A stretch of 64,000 nucleotides of DNA, taken from positions 18,522,022 through 18,586,021 of the forward strand of contig OY756967.1 in the NCBI GenBank assembly GCA_963580455.1, given 5' to 3'. Position numbers and translations under genes: made by a program. How positions within the stretch are numbered: position 1 is the stretch's first letter; each line of letters begins with the position of its first letter. The DNA comes from Euonymus europaeus. Its lineage: Eukaryota > Streptophyta > Magnoliopsida > Celastrales > Celastraceae. Below, one piece after another: positions 24,195-36,000 of this stretch. The notes under the pieces are model-generated. The model was not told the origin of the DNA and searched no databases. It was given only the letters and a program-made list of their open reading frames with translations.

Positions 24195-26392
24195 TTGCTG
24201 TCCCAATTTTTAATTTCTAGAAAGTAGAGAGCATGTTAGAGACAAATTTCAGGAGCGCATTGGTCTGGCTTTCAAAAAAGAAGCCCTAAAAAATAAATGA
24301 GACCAACTGAGAAAGGAGTGGACCTTATGGACTCGCATGATCAAGAATGATACTGGTCTTGGATGGGACCCCGTGACTAGAAGAGTTGATATGAGTGATA
24401 ATTGGTGGGAGTTAAAAATTAAGGTAAAATGTATTGGTATTGTGAAATTGTGAAATTTTCTTTTGAATTGCATGATTTTTGTTATGTTTGTCTTATTCAA
24501 CAATAATGTTTTGACAACACTCTTTTTTTCACAAGAAAATAAAGACTATGCAAAGTTCAAAAAACATGGTTTTCGCTATCGTGAATAGCTAGATTTCTGC
24601 TTTGCTGGAGGAGTTGCAACTGGCAAGTATTGTGTCCCTCCAAAAACTGGACACCTCGGTTCAAATACTCCTACAGATTAACTACCTCTACATCAGACAG
24701 ATTGGTTCGGTGATGATGTGCATACCCCGGAGAATAGAGATGTGGAGATCCTGAATAATATGGAAGATGTGAGGTCTACAACCACCTCTCCGAGCAAAGA
24801 TGATTTAACTACTCCTACATCTGGTCAATATAAAATATCGCAAGTTAACCTTGCAATATCAAATAAAGACGAGTCTTACCCTATCCGCAAGTGTACGTGT
24901 CGTAAACATGGTTTGCTTAGCTTGGATTAGTCTCGTTCTTGTACTATCACTCAGTTACAAAATTCCAATTGCAGTCACACAATTTAAAGAATTAATGACG
25001 TCAATCAAGAGGCCTTGGTCCGGCTCTCTCAACTCTGACTTTCCTAAACAACGACCCTTGGCTTTAGTCCAGCCTAAAAATCTTTTCTTATCTTAGGAGT
25101 CTTGGTTGGCGTACCCTAAGAGTTTCCTAAAATAAGCATACGAACTAGAAAGTCGCCTATCACACAACCTTAAGCAATGATGTATTACCTAATAAATTGT
25201 GTTTACAAATCCCAAATTTAGACCTTAACCAGATTTTTGTCACTTGTTAGACACCAGGTATTGGCTAGCCGAATGTGCCTAACTAACAGTTCCCCAAAAT
25301 CATGAAGTTGATTAGACATTCACAATAATAAGAAATCATCAATTAATTCAGAGATTCATAAATTAATCCTAGTGTAATCAACCATAGAATTGTTCAACCA
25401 AGATCAAATACAAGAATTAACCAAACCCAAGCTAATAAGTACTTAGTTACACATATACATATTCAAATACAGAAATGAAAACCCAAAACCAGTTGTAGAG
25501 AAGAGTCCACTTGATCTTTGTATCTTCTTCCTTCAATCGCCCAACTCTCTCTTCTTTCTCCTCTGCCGTGTATCTCTCTTCTGGAATGTCTACTGCCTCT
25601 TTTTATCTTTTCTTCCCCTTGTTCTATTTTTAGTAACTCCCTTTATGGCTTCGTTTTTCCCATTATAACCTCCAGCTGATATTTGGACAAAAGATTCTTT
25701 AATTCCTACTTGCCACGTCAGCCAACAAAGTGATGTCGTTTTCATTTTTTCCCGCTGGAATTCTGCGGCCGCAAACAGGTTACACTTTTCCTCCAGAACC
25801 AGCTTGCATTTCCATCTTTGCATTCATTCATACCTAACAAGAAAACATGTATTTTGGGCAGTATTTCGATCTTGAAATCATACCAATTACAACAATTAAA
25901 GCCCAGAATTATAGATGCATTCTACACCTATCAACATCTAGCCGCGGTTTCACTGTCCCCATGTCTGGCAACATAAGCAGCCCACTCATGCCATTATCAT
26001 CTCAAAAAATGAGATAGAGTTCAAAGAAACGAAAGTTAGGATCACAGGAAACTACATATATTGCAACTATGACCCGGATTGTAAGTGCATTGGAGGTCCA
26101 TAATGAGATCAGTGTTTCGAGACTGAGGGGGAGAATTGATTCAGTGTCTGTCTCTTCTCCAGCCTCTGCTGCGGGCTCTGCTCCATTTGTCACTATTGCT
26201 TCTACTGAGAAAAGAGATGAAGCAGTGGCTAGCCTCAATGAGTTAATGAAAGCTGGAGAGCTATCAGAAAAGCAGTATTATTTTGGTTTGGAGTTGGTGA
26301 CTGAACCTCGGTACAGGGGAATCTTTCTAGACATGTTGCATTCTTTTCGTAGTGGTTTCATTATCAACAAGTTTGCTAGTGCTGGACAGTAG
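24195..26392 (+). pseudogene. Harbinger ORF1, Myb/SANT-like (Myb_DNA-bind_3), disrupted
   Basis: The product would be the accessory DNA-binding protein that partners Harbinger transposases. Exon-like segments are about 24195-24423, 24536-24821 and 25939-26392. The first gives QLRKEW, NDTGLGWDP, DMSDNWWELKIK, the hallmark of the Myb_DNA-bind_3 domain; the second continues DYAKFKKHGFRYRE. The last contains a basic SKKRKLG nuclear-localisation-like patch and ends at 26392. A solo LTR (24822-25933) splits the last exon; the frame runs on exactly across its target duplication. In-frame stops at 24298, 24586, 24679 and 26015 each sit where TGG or a Gln codon would fit. The gene is dead. Confidence 0.8.
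24822..25933 (-). mobile_element. Solo LTR, 1112 bp, with perfect 5-bp duplication
   Basis: ACATC occurs at 24817-24821 and 25934-25938, immediately outside TG...CA termini. Read on the minus strand it starts TGATAGGTGTAGAATGC and ends TATATTGACCA. No coding sequence and no second LTR are present, so it is a solo LTR left by recombination. It splits Harbinger ORF1, whose reading frame continues across the duplication. Superfamily not determined. Confidence 0.85.
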
Positions 26393-26719
26393 TATCTGGA
26401 CTTGTCTTTGTATGATTGATTATTGTTATTTTCCTGCAGATATTGTTATGTTTTCCATATGATTTGGACTTTTTCTTTTATCCGAGATTGTGGTACATTT
26501 GCGTTTTCGTGTTCTGATATGAGACAATTTATTAGCTTTGGATTATAATTTAAGTGAGGTACATTTGCAATATTCATGCTGCCTTCATCTTTGGAATTTT
26601 TTAAAGATTGGATGATCTTTTCTGGAATTTTTTTTGGCTCATATGCATGTTATGGCAGAATGTGCAGCTATTGAATATTGAAATTTGATATGGATCTTCT
26701 TCTATTTTTTTATATAGAA

Positions 26720-29700
26720 ATGGACAACGATTCGAGTTCTGAAGATGAGCACGATGATGTGTTTATGTTACCTGCCGCAGCTGTAGCTCAATTTTATGCT
26801 ACCCCTACACCTTCGGTGCCGCAAGTCCATTGTAGGACATCCGCACTTACAGGGGCACAATTTGTGAGAGAAATGTTAACTGGACATCCGACTCGGTGCC
26901 AAGAAAGCTTTCGACTGCCAGTCAATATTTTTTGGGCCCTCTGTAATGACCTTGCGACGTACTACATGCTAGCACCAACTGAGAACATCGCAATCCCAGA
27001 GATGGTGGGCATATTTTTATTTACGCTGGGCCAGGGTGGTAGCAACAGGTTAGCAGCGAAGCGGTTTTAACACTCGACAGAGACAATTAGTAGGTTGATC
27101 CACAGAGTTTTGGACTCCGTAAAGCTATTGGCAGTGAATGTGATTAAGCCGAGGGAAAACCAATTCTCTAAAGTCCCGGCTAAAATTATGAGAGAACAAA
27201 AATTATATCCTTTTAGGAATACGATAGGAGCTATGGATGAGACTCATGTGTTGGACCATAGGTCCTACATTTGTGTTTTGATGCAAAAATACATATTGGA
27301 CTATTTGATTGTGCTTAACTTTGGATGAATTTGGATAAATCATGAAATGAATTATATCTACTGATTTAAGCTTCATTATATATCTTTGGAATCATGTTTG
27401 ATATAAATTGGATGAATCTGGACTGACTTATTTTTCGATGCTAAAATCTGTCACAACATCACACTGCGCACACGTTGGTTGAACAGTCATAACTTATTCA
27501 TATGAGCTCTGATTGACTTGATTCTTGTTCTGAAAATTATTTAATACACTCTGAAATTTTTCATTGTGAAATAGTGTCAGGTCAATTTTAAGCTTATCAG
27601 GTTCAATTTGTCTGTTGAAATTAATTCACCTGTGCAGTCATTAAACTGGGCTAGTTGAGATTTGCATGATCAAATTGAATGACCAAATGACCTCAGTTAT
27701 AAGTGAAATTTTGTATGCACATTCAATTATATATGAAATGATTTATCATGTGCTTACTTGAATTTTATTAAGCTTATAACATGTTGATTAACCTAAGTGC
27801 TAGCATTGAAGCTCTTTGAGCTTACAAGCAAAAATGGGATGTTTTGTCATCTATTCTTTTTGTAGGCTTAATCAACTGATCATAATGAGCCTATTTGAAG
27901 TATCATGAAGCTGATTCTATTGATAAAATTTGTGCATCATGATTTGAAGCTCATTTAGACAAGTTTGGACATCGTCAACCCTATTTGGTTCAAGTTTGAC
28001 ACTTTGTGTGCAAGAAATGGTTCCAGTAGTGTGCCTTGTGTTATTATTTCTGGAGAATTAACTCAAGAACTTCTAGAAGCTTTATTATTTGTTTTGGAGT
28101 CAACAAAGTAGAGGGAATACAAGTTTGAAATACTTGGTTGGTAGTGTGCCTAACACTTGCACTATGGAGACAAGGAAGAGACAAGGGAGAGACAAGATGA
28201 CATAAAGTTATAATATTTTCCAGAATTTAAGATGGACTTGTTTGACATTCCTTGAGAGAGAGTTGCTTCATGAAGAAGACTCATTTGATTGATCCAAACA
28301 AGGTGCAACTCAAAATGACAACTCTTGACAAAATGATGCCAACGACACTATTTTTGAAGGATGAGATTAGAGTGGTTGAATTAAAGAAGGGTCCAGATTT
28401 TACAGAAAATGAAAGGCCAAGATTTGAAGAGGTGTTGATCCAATGGCTAAGTTTGTGTTTTGTTTGGAATGAACAATAGGGGGCAGCAACGTCTAGGTTG
28501 GGCAAGAAGCATTTTGCAAATTTTTACTAAGGGTTCAAGCTTACTTTCTCTCAACTTCATCTTCTTGATTCAAGCTTCTTCCTTGCGATCTCTTGCTACC
28601 ACTTTGATTACATTCAAGGCATCATCTTCCTATTTGAAAGAGAGATCCAAAAACTCTTTGAACCACCCCAAAATCTTTCTACCCGTGGGTACTCTTGGTG
28701 TGTTCTTGAGAGTTCTTCAACAAAGCTTCACCTAAACCTATTCTTGATCTAGTGTGAGCTTTGTGTGAGATTACAAGAGTGTTTGCTACACATTTGAATC
28801 CAAACCCATTTGAGCAACATCTTGTGAATTTGAGTGTTCTCCAACCATATATAGCCTAGAGCTAATCTTGAGAGAACCAAAATGACAAAATCCAAATACT
28901 TGTAAAAGTCCCTTTTGAGGGCATTACCTTTGAGAGGTGTGTGAAAGTTTAAGGTTAGCTTCAAACCTTGTAGGTGTACAAGTTTGGGGTGTTCTTGGAA
29001 ACCTTAAGTTTGTGGTGAACTTGAATTTCGTTACATTCCGAGTTGAATTGTTAGGTCAAATTGCATTTACACGATTAGTGCGCAGATTTGCATTCTTGAC
29101 ATTGCCTTAATCAATTGTGAGTTTTTAGGTTGTGGTTTTATACTTGGGGTTTATACTTAGTTTTTTAAAACACAATTCACCCCCCTCTTGTGTTAGCCTA
29201 GTGATTTCATCATGTACCAGCTGTGGTTCCTCGGGATCAAAGAATTCCGTACATTAATAGAAAACGTGTAACGAGCCAAAATGTATTGGCAATTTGTGAT
29301 TTTGACATGATGTTCTTGTTTGTTGCTCCTGGGTTCGAGGGTTCGGGGCATGATGCATGTGTCTTGGACCACGTTCTTTCAATACTGGGATTTAACTTTC
29401 CGTATCTGCCTGAAGGTGAGTTTGATTTTCATGCCATCATCATGAGTTTGAAATCAATTTTATAGTTGTTATATTGACATGCGTGAAATTGATGTAGAAA
29501 AATATTACTTAGTCGATTCGAGTTATGCAAACAAGCCGGGGTACCTTGCTCCTTATCGGGGCGAGAGGTATCATTTTCCGAAATGGAATAATGGACGACG
29601 GGTTAGCAGACCACGTGAGAGATTCAACCGCAGGCATGCACATCTTCGTAATGTCATAGAGAGGACATTCAGAGTGACAAAACAACGATGGAAGATTTTG

Positions 29701-29937
29701 CGGAATATGTCTAATTATGAATTCCCAACACAGGTCGACTTCGTGTATGCATGCTGTGAGTTGCATAATTACATTCGTCAACGATCTGGGAGTGATGACC
29801 AGTTAGAGGAGGTGGAAGGAGATTCTAATAACTCCACAATGGATGAAGCAAAGACATCTACTAGAGAGGGTGACGAGTTTACTGACGATCACAACATGGG
29901 TGCAGTAAGAGATAGAACTGCTGCTGCACTACGATAG
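26720..29937 (+). pseudogene. PIF/Harbinger DDE transposase (DDE_Tnp_4), disrupted
   Basis: The enzyme would cut and join transposon ends. Segments are 26720-27248, 29215-29415 and 29498-29937, with a GT-AG intron at 29416-29497. Visible motifs: GAMDETH (first catalytic Asp), CDFDMMFLFVAPGFEGSGHD, KYYLVDSSYANKPGYLAPYR (second Asp) and NVIERTFRVTKQRWKIL (Glu), so the acidic triad survives. The N-terminal segment (VREMLTGHPTRCQESFRLP) is the helical region typical of ALP1-like proteins. One nonsense codon at 27068-27070 (TAA after KRF) sits where family members have Gln. A solo LTR is inserted directly after the codons for DETH; the frame resumes on its far side with PAVVPRDQR. No further break is seen to the stop. 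Confidence 0.88.
27249..29209 (+). mobile_element. Solo LTR, 1961 bp, with perfect 5-bp duplication
   Basis: TCATG at 27244-27248 and 29210-29214 flank termini TGTTGGACC and GTGATTTCA. The right part (29171-29200) has AATTCACCCCCCTCTTGTG, a sequence common near the 3' end of plant copia LTRs. No coding region and no partner LTR. Open frames of 70-90 codons inside (28252-28964) have no domain. It is inserted in the transposase exon, so it is younger than the transposon copy. Confidence 0.85.
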
Positions 29938-29939
29938 GT

Positions 29940-30390
29940 GTGAGGAAACATGTATATGTGTACCAAGTGTATTTGTGAAACATGTATCTTGTATGTATGA
30001 TTGAAAAAAAAATATTGTGAGTTTATTAATATATGTTTGTGTGTACCACGTGTATTTGTTCAATCTCTATCTTGTATGAAATTTTTCATAATAAATTTTT
30101 TTTCTTGTTTAAATTAATTTAAAAAATTAATTACAGTAATTTACATTTGAAAATTGAAGTTGAATGTAAGTTTGAAAATTCAAATTAATTGAACAATTTT
30201 ATTATAAATACATTTATGAATAAGTGGTCAAATAATGCCCCTTAAGGTAAATTTAACAGCTTATACTATATGCATGACATACTTTCATCTAAACATCACA
30301 CAGCTTATTTGAAACTTATTTCACAGTTTCTATTACACTAGCGTATCCGCTAGCTTATACGCTCTGACACATACTCTGATCCAAACGGGG
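29940..30390. other. 3' region of the Harbinger element
   Basis: Non-coding sequence between the transposase stop and the right terminal repeat. It contains AATAAA-like sites near 30090 but no other feature. Confidence 0.5.
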
Positions 30391-30394
30391 GGTG

Positions 30395-30761
30395 TGTATG
30401 CTCTAATCTCTCTAATACATGTGGTAAGTCACATAAATCAACTGAGCAAATTCAAAATTTGAAAAATCAAAAACTTACTCAATTTAACTACAAAGTGTGT
30501 TTTGATGAACTCATACGAGAAAATGTCGACCACGCAGTAGACAATGGTGAAAATCTGCCGCACGTGAAGGAAATGGTGGAGTGATAAGAGTTTGAATGGT
30601 ATGATAGAATCGGTTTCCTAAACCCATTTATCAAAAACCGTGTTTGGTTGTTGCTGAACACGCTTTGTAGTTAAACTAAGTAAGTCGTTTGATTTTTCAA
30701 ATTTCGAATTTGCTCAATAGATTTATGTGACTTGCCACATGTATTAGAGAGATTCGAGCAT
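30395..30761. mobile_element. Foldback (long-arm inverted repeat) element
   Basis: The left arm 30395-30502 and right arm 30657-30761 are reverse complements over about 105 bp with a handful of differences. Both contain CTCTCTAATACATGTGG, CACATAAATC, AATTTGAAAAATCAAA and TTTAACTACAAAG in matching order. The loop 30502-30654 is the 152-bp sequence also found at 22783-22934. It begins within a few bases of the right end of the Harbinger element. Confidence 0.85.
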
Positions 30762-30769
30762 ATAAAATG

Positions 30770-31545
30770 AGCTCTTGAAAATGGTACTGAATAATGTATT
30801 GAAATGTGTATTTTTGCTGATATAACTGTATTGAAATATGTGTTTTGATGATATAGATGAGTATGTGACCTGTTTTTTTATAAAAGATGTGAGACCCAGT
30901 ATTGATTTTGAGGTAGTTTTGATGGAGAATGGATAAGGGACACTTGACACTTGAAGATTTTGTTAATGGAGAAAGAAGAAAATGCATATAGATTTGTGTT
31001 TTGCTGATGTGATTGTATTAAAAGATGTGTTTTGATGATGTGGATAATTGTGTGACTTATTTTTTTTGTATAATAGATGAAAAATTTGGAGAGTTTGTCC
31101 TAACCCCTATCTAGGGATGAAGTACTACCGAAATTTGATTTCTTTTATTGTTGTAGCCCACTGGTTGTTAACAAACATTAACAAAATACCAGAATGAGCC
31201 CACTAGCTTAGTCTATAGAAGCCTTATAACCACAATAATACAACACTAATGTCCCCATTAACTCTCTAATTGGATCTCATCTCTATTACACAAAAGTGGT
31301 CTCACATACTTATCTAGATCAGCAAAACACGTCTCTCAATACAATCATATCGACAAAACAAATCTTCTAATACATTTACATTAGTAAAGTTATCAAGATT
31401 CTATTCCTCCATCTTTTCCCCATTAAAACTAATTATGGATCCCACCATTATTACCCAAAAGTCAAGTCACATACTAATGAACATCGGCAAAACACATTTT
31501 TTCAATATAGCTACATCAGTAAAAACATACACTTTAATAACACCG
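30770..31545. repeat. Diverged inverted repeat region
   Basis: Words at 30785-31075 (ATGTGTTTTGATGAT, GATATAGATGAGTATGTGACCTG) recur reversed at 31285-31530 (CACATACT, ATCTAGATC/CATCGGCAAAACACA). This fits an old foldback or MITE family with several internal repeats. No coding capacity. Confidence 0.5.
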
Positions 31546-31970
31546 GCCCGTTTGGATTAGCATTTTGGGTAGCATAAATGCTACCAAAAATGTTGTATGC
31601 TACTTAAAATCATTTGAAAAACCAAGCGCCCATTTTGAGTAGCATTTTTTTTGAAGAATTTAAGTAGCATTTTCGGTATGGTTTGAGGATACTAGTTTTT
31701 GTAATATTTTGGTAGCATTCTGCTATAAAAGACAATTATGCCCTATACTTTTCATCAAATTATAAAATTATCTTAATGACTTTAAAAACCCTATTGTCTT
31801 TTCTCTTTTACCTAATGAATACCCTTTTATGTAATTTGTCATAACATTTTAAGCAATATATATATTACCAACATAAAATAATCTAAACACCCACAACATT
31901 TTAAACATCATAAATGTCAGCATTTCAAACAACATGTATGCTACCATCATTATGCTACCATAAATGCTAA
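31545..31970. mobile_element. MITE-like element with GATTAGCATTT / GGTAGCATAA ends
   Basis: The left GGCCCGTTTGGATTAGCATT and the reversed right CATTAGCATTTATGGTAGCA share ATTAGCATTT followed by GGTAGCATAA. The interior has repeated GCTACC/GGTAGC words. It is cut on the right by another MITE at 31971. Confidence 0.55.
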
Positions 31971-32370
31971 TGGTCAGTTTGGTAAACAATTTTGGTTTTA
32001 GCATATAATTTGGCATATATGCTGGTAGCGTATATGCTATTTAAGATGCTGACATATATGCTATTTCAAATGTTGTGGGTGTTTGGTTCATTTTTGTTGA
32101 TAACATAAATGTTATTTCTAATGTTGTGGCTAATTACATACATGGATATTAGTACAATTTAATAAACATTGATATATTTATATAATAATTTTTATAATTT
32201 TTTTAATAATATATATTTATTCATTTATATTTAATAGTATATTTATTTATTTATATTTAATAATATATATTTATTTATATATTTACTTATTTATATATGT
32301 AACATATTCATTTATATTTAATAATAACATATTCATTTATATTTAATATATTTATTTATTTATATTTAAT
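31971..32370. mobile_element. Inverted, partial copy 3 of the AT-rich Harbinger MITE
   Basis: It starts GTCAGTTTGGTAAACAATTT and then matches, base order preserved, the reverse complement of the right end of copy 2 (9580 downward): AGCATATAATTT, GGTAGC, TGACATATATG, GTTGTGGCTAATTACATACA. It is preceded by TAA (31968-31970). The far end dissolves into TTTATATTTAATA repeats. Confidence 0.7.
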
Positions 32371-32477
32371 AACTAAGGATAAGCTCAAAATAACACAGAT
32401 TAGCAAGGATAACATCGACATTTGACTTTGATTTACATTTGACTTCAAAAACCAAGAAATGCTTAAAAAACACAATT

Positions 32478-32671
32478 GGCGTTTGGTAACCTCGACAATT
32501 TTTTGTAGTGTACATGCAGCATGCTACTGGGTAGCATATGTACAAAAAAAATTTGATACAGAACATGTGTAATATAATATAAATTATTATAAAATATAAA
32601 AATCGAAAATCTCTAAGAATTTGTGACAGAATATAAGCTACATCTCATACAGTGTACCAAACAGCCCAGTT
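32478..32671. mobile_element. Small MITE-like segment upstream of UPL3
   Basis: GGCGTTTGGTAACC on the left and, reversed, GGGCTGTTTGGTACACTG on the right suggest a short Harbinger-like MITE of about 190 bp. It would end about 280 bp before the UPL3 start codon. Evidence is only the paired ends. Confidence 0.35.
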
Positions 32672-32878
32672 TTTTCCCTCAGTAGGTTTCTATTCCACAT
32701 CTTAAATCACAGAAATAATTCGAAGAATTTGTTTTTTTTTACTAATCTTTTTAATTTCCCTGCGAAGAATTTAGGATTATGGCTAAACTGGCTGGGAATT
32801 GGGTTTGAGATTGGGGGTTTAGGTATCAAATTAGGCTGATTTTGATTTTGATTAATTTCGATTAAGGGTTAGAAGCAG

Positions 32879-33098
32879 ATGTGGGGAGATTATGGATCAG
32901 GTGCCTCGTGATCGCGAGCGAGGCGTCGAATTCAGGGGCGGTTTGGCAATTGTATGGAAACTCGGAGCCGGAAGCGGGTGGAGGCCTCCTCAACAGTGCC
33001 GTCTTCATCTTCGTCAGCTGCTCCAACTACACGTTCTAATAAACGAGCCCGCCTCTCTGCCACAGTGTTCTCCACCTCCTCTTCTATCGCCAACGTAA
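32879..33098 (+). promoter_or_regulatory. Two upstream ATGs in the UPL3 leader
   Basis: ATG at 32879 opens a 10-codon uORF ending with TGA at 32909-32911. ATG at 32892 opens a 68-codon frame ending at 33098, which overlaps the UPL3 start (32954) in a different frame. Either could lower UPL3 translation if the transcript starts upstream. The transcription start is not known. Confidence 0.5.
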
Positions 33099-36000
33099 CG
33101 CTCGCTCCCACCACTCGCTCCCGTGCATCATCTCGTTCTGCTGCCACCACCACTACCGCTACTGCTCCCATGGACTCAACGCTTGAATCCTTCTGTAGGT
33201 CAAGACGTGATCGCCAGACTAGAAATTCTGATAGGGACGGTCCTGCAAGTAATGATGAAGGCAAGGAGAAAGAGCACGAACTTAGGGCTAGAGAGATGGA
33301 ACGGGACAGAGAAAGGGATGCCGAGAGAATGCTGGGTTTAAACATGGAATCTGGACACGGTGGGGATGACGATAATAACGATAGTGAGGATGGAGTTGGG
33401 ATTTTGCACCAGAACCTCACATCTGCGAGTAGTGCGCTTCAAGGACTGTTGAGGAAGCTTGGAGCTGGACTGGACGATCTGCTTCCATCTTCAGGTGTGG
33501 GCTCGGCGTCATCATCACACCAGAGCGGGAGGCTGAAGAAGACTCTGTCTGGATTGCGTGCTGACGGGGAAGTAGGGAAGCAGGTTGAGGCACTAATCGA
33601 ACTTTGCGATTTACTCGCTATTGGGACTGAAGACTCTCTTAGCACCTTCTCTGTTGACTCTTTTGTGCCGGTGCTTGTTGGACTGCTTAACCATGAGAGC
33701 AATCCTGACATCATGTTACTCGCCGCCAGGGCACTTACTCATCTATGTGATGTGCTTCCATCCTCTTCTGCTGCTGTAGTTCATTATGGGGCTGTTTCAT
33801 GCTTTTGTGCAAGGTTGCTTACTATTGAGTATATGGACTTGGCTGAACAGGTTAGTGATTTTGAATGGAATTGTATGACCAGTTGATAATTAATTAAATA
33901 TTAAGGTATTTCTGCTGGCCACTTCACTGAAAATGTAAATATTGGTCGATATATCCAAGTGAATGAAAACTGTATTTGGTGATTCTGCGTATAAGGTGGT
34001 GGGAATCTGTCTTGGTCAGAAGAAGAAAGACAGCTTATTGCAAGTGGCAATGGTATTTATTAGATATTGCTGGAACTAGCGCTGTAAAGTGGAAACAACC
34101 AGTTGTTTGGGTGTTACTTTTGCCCTATATCAATTATCATATGGTATATTAATTAATGGTCTTTATGATCTATATACAGTCTCTACAAGCTCTGAAGAAG
34201 ATATCTCAGGAGCACCCAACTGCATGTCTGAGAGCTGGGGCTCTTATGGCAGTGCTTTCATATCTGGATTTCTTCTCCACTGGAGTCCAGGTACATATCT
34301 TGTTAAGTTTTAACTGTTTAAGTTGATCTTCTATACTGTGAGAGAAGCTCATTCTGCATCTCCGGTATCATGAGATTCCCCGACTTTATTTATGTAACTC
34401 TAATTAATGTCCCTTTTATTTTATGCTATGCTTCAGCGAGTAGCATTGTCTACAGCAGCAAATATGTGTAAGAAACTTCCTTCAGATGCAGCTGACTTTG
34501 TGATAGAGGCTGTTCCCCTCTTGACAAATCTTCTCCAGTATCATGATGCAAAGGTAAGGTTTTTACAACCATGGTCATCATTTCGTAGTTTATGAGCTGA
34601 TGTTCCTCTTCACTGCATTCCTGTTAATGGAATAAAAATTAATGTATTTGTAGGTTTTAGAGCATGCCTCCATTTGCTTGACGCGAATAGCTGAGGCATT
34701 TGCATCCTCGCCAGATAAATTAGATGAACTATGTAATCATGGATTGGTCACACAAGCTGCTTCTCTAATCTCCACCAGTAACTCTGGTGGGGAGCAGGCA
34801 TCTCTCAGTGTGCCAACATATACGGTAACTGCAAGTGATCTTTGATTTAATGTTTTCTTGCTTGAAATTATTGTTTTGACTTTGGGGCATGCAGGGTCTG
34901 ATACGACTGCTTTCTACTTGTGCGAGTGGGTCTCCCTTAGGATCCAAAACCTTATTTCTCCTCGGTATCAGTGGGATTCTTAAAGATATTCTATCAGGAT
35001 CAGGTTCTGCTAATGCTTCTGTTTCACCAACTTTAAGTCGACCGGCAGAGCAGGTGCTTCCTGCTTCTCTAATTAATATTTGTTTCATCTTCTTCACCTC
35101 TGGCTGATATGTACTGGGATCCAGTTGTTTTCTTATCCCACAATTTCTTTTGTCTGAATTTATGCAATTTCTCTGAAATTACTAAGAACTTACTTTGTCT
35201 TAAAGCAAGACAATGAGCTCTTAAACGCTATTTTTTTCTTCTAATATACTTGGTGCTGAACTACAGGGAAGTTGCTTAATAACTTTAGTCATGTTTGGTT
35301 TATATGTTATCAAAATATTTCTAATTACTTTTTAAAAATGGATCAACTTAAGTAGGGATCTATTTTTATGTTACCACTTTTTTTGTGGACATATGTGTCA
35401 ACTGATGCCAGAAATTTTCTAATATTTATCTAGTGATGCTGTGAAACACTTGTGGAATGCTTTAAATGCGCTGCAAACATGGCTAATGAACTCGCATCTT
35501 TGTGAACCTCCTTCCGTCTTTCTAACAATTTTAACACTGCTGAAGCGCATGCTATTGAAATGGATGACTGAAATCCTCGGGGATTGAAACTTTTCCGGCT
35601 ACATTTGTGGCTTCTAGTCCATAAGTGGTTTATTGATTGGTGTGACTGCTTCAAGAATGAAAGTAGCTTTCAGTTGTAGGGGGAGAACTACTATGGATGA
35701 TGCTAGAAGTGCCTTTTATTTGTTTGCTCGAGTAGAGGGATTTTTAGCAGTTACTTCAATGTGGCATGTGATACTTCTTGGTCTATTAGTAACTAACAGA
35801 TTTGAGTAGTAGTTGTAGATGAGTCTTGCAACATGATTGCTGTCTACTCCATGTCATGAATGTGGTGGGTCATACTGGTGTCTGAATCTCGCAGTTCATT
35901 GATTTCCATTTAGATCTAACTACTACTACTGTTGTTGTTAATATTATTGTTTGCATTTTTGCTAGATTTTCGAGTTTGTGAATCTAGCAAATGAGCTTCT

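Larger units (their letters stand above)
22948..30391 (+). mobile_element. PIF/Harbinger transposon, autonomous type, now defective
   Basis: The ends share GTTTGGATCAG (22950 region and reversed near 30380), followed inside by related TAGCTTATA..GCTAGCG words. It carries the two genes expected for Harbinger, a Myb/SANT-like ORF1 (about 24195-26392) and a DDE transposase (26720-29937), both on +. Two solo LTRs interrupt them (24822-25933, 27249-29209); without these the element is about 4.4 kb. The sequence around 23050-23330 is GC-richer and may be the 5' leader. The TSD is not clear, so the ends are approximate. Confidence 0.8.

Noticed and set aside
28252..28964. Open frames of 71-91 codons between transposase halves
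   Set aside because: They lie inside the solo LTR delimited by TCATG duplications and have no domain.
32932..33420. 162-codon minus-strand frame
   Set aside because: Antisense shadow of the Ser/Arg-rich first exon of UPL3.
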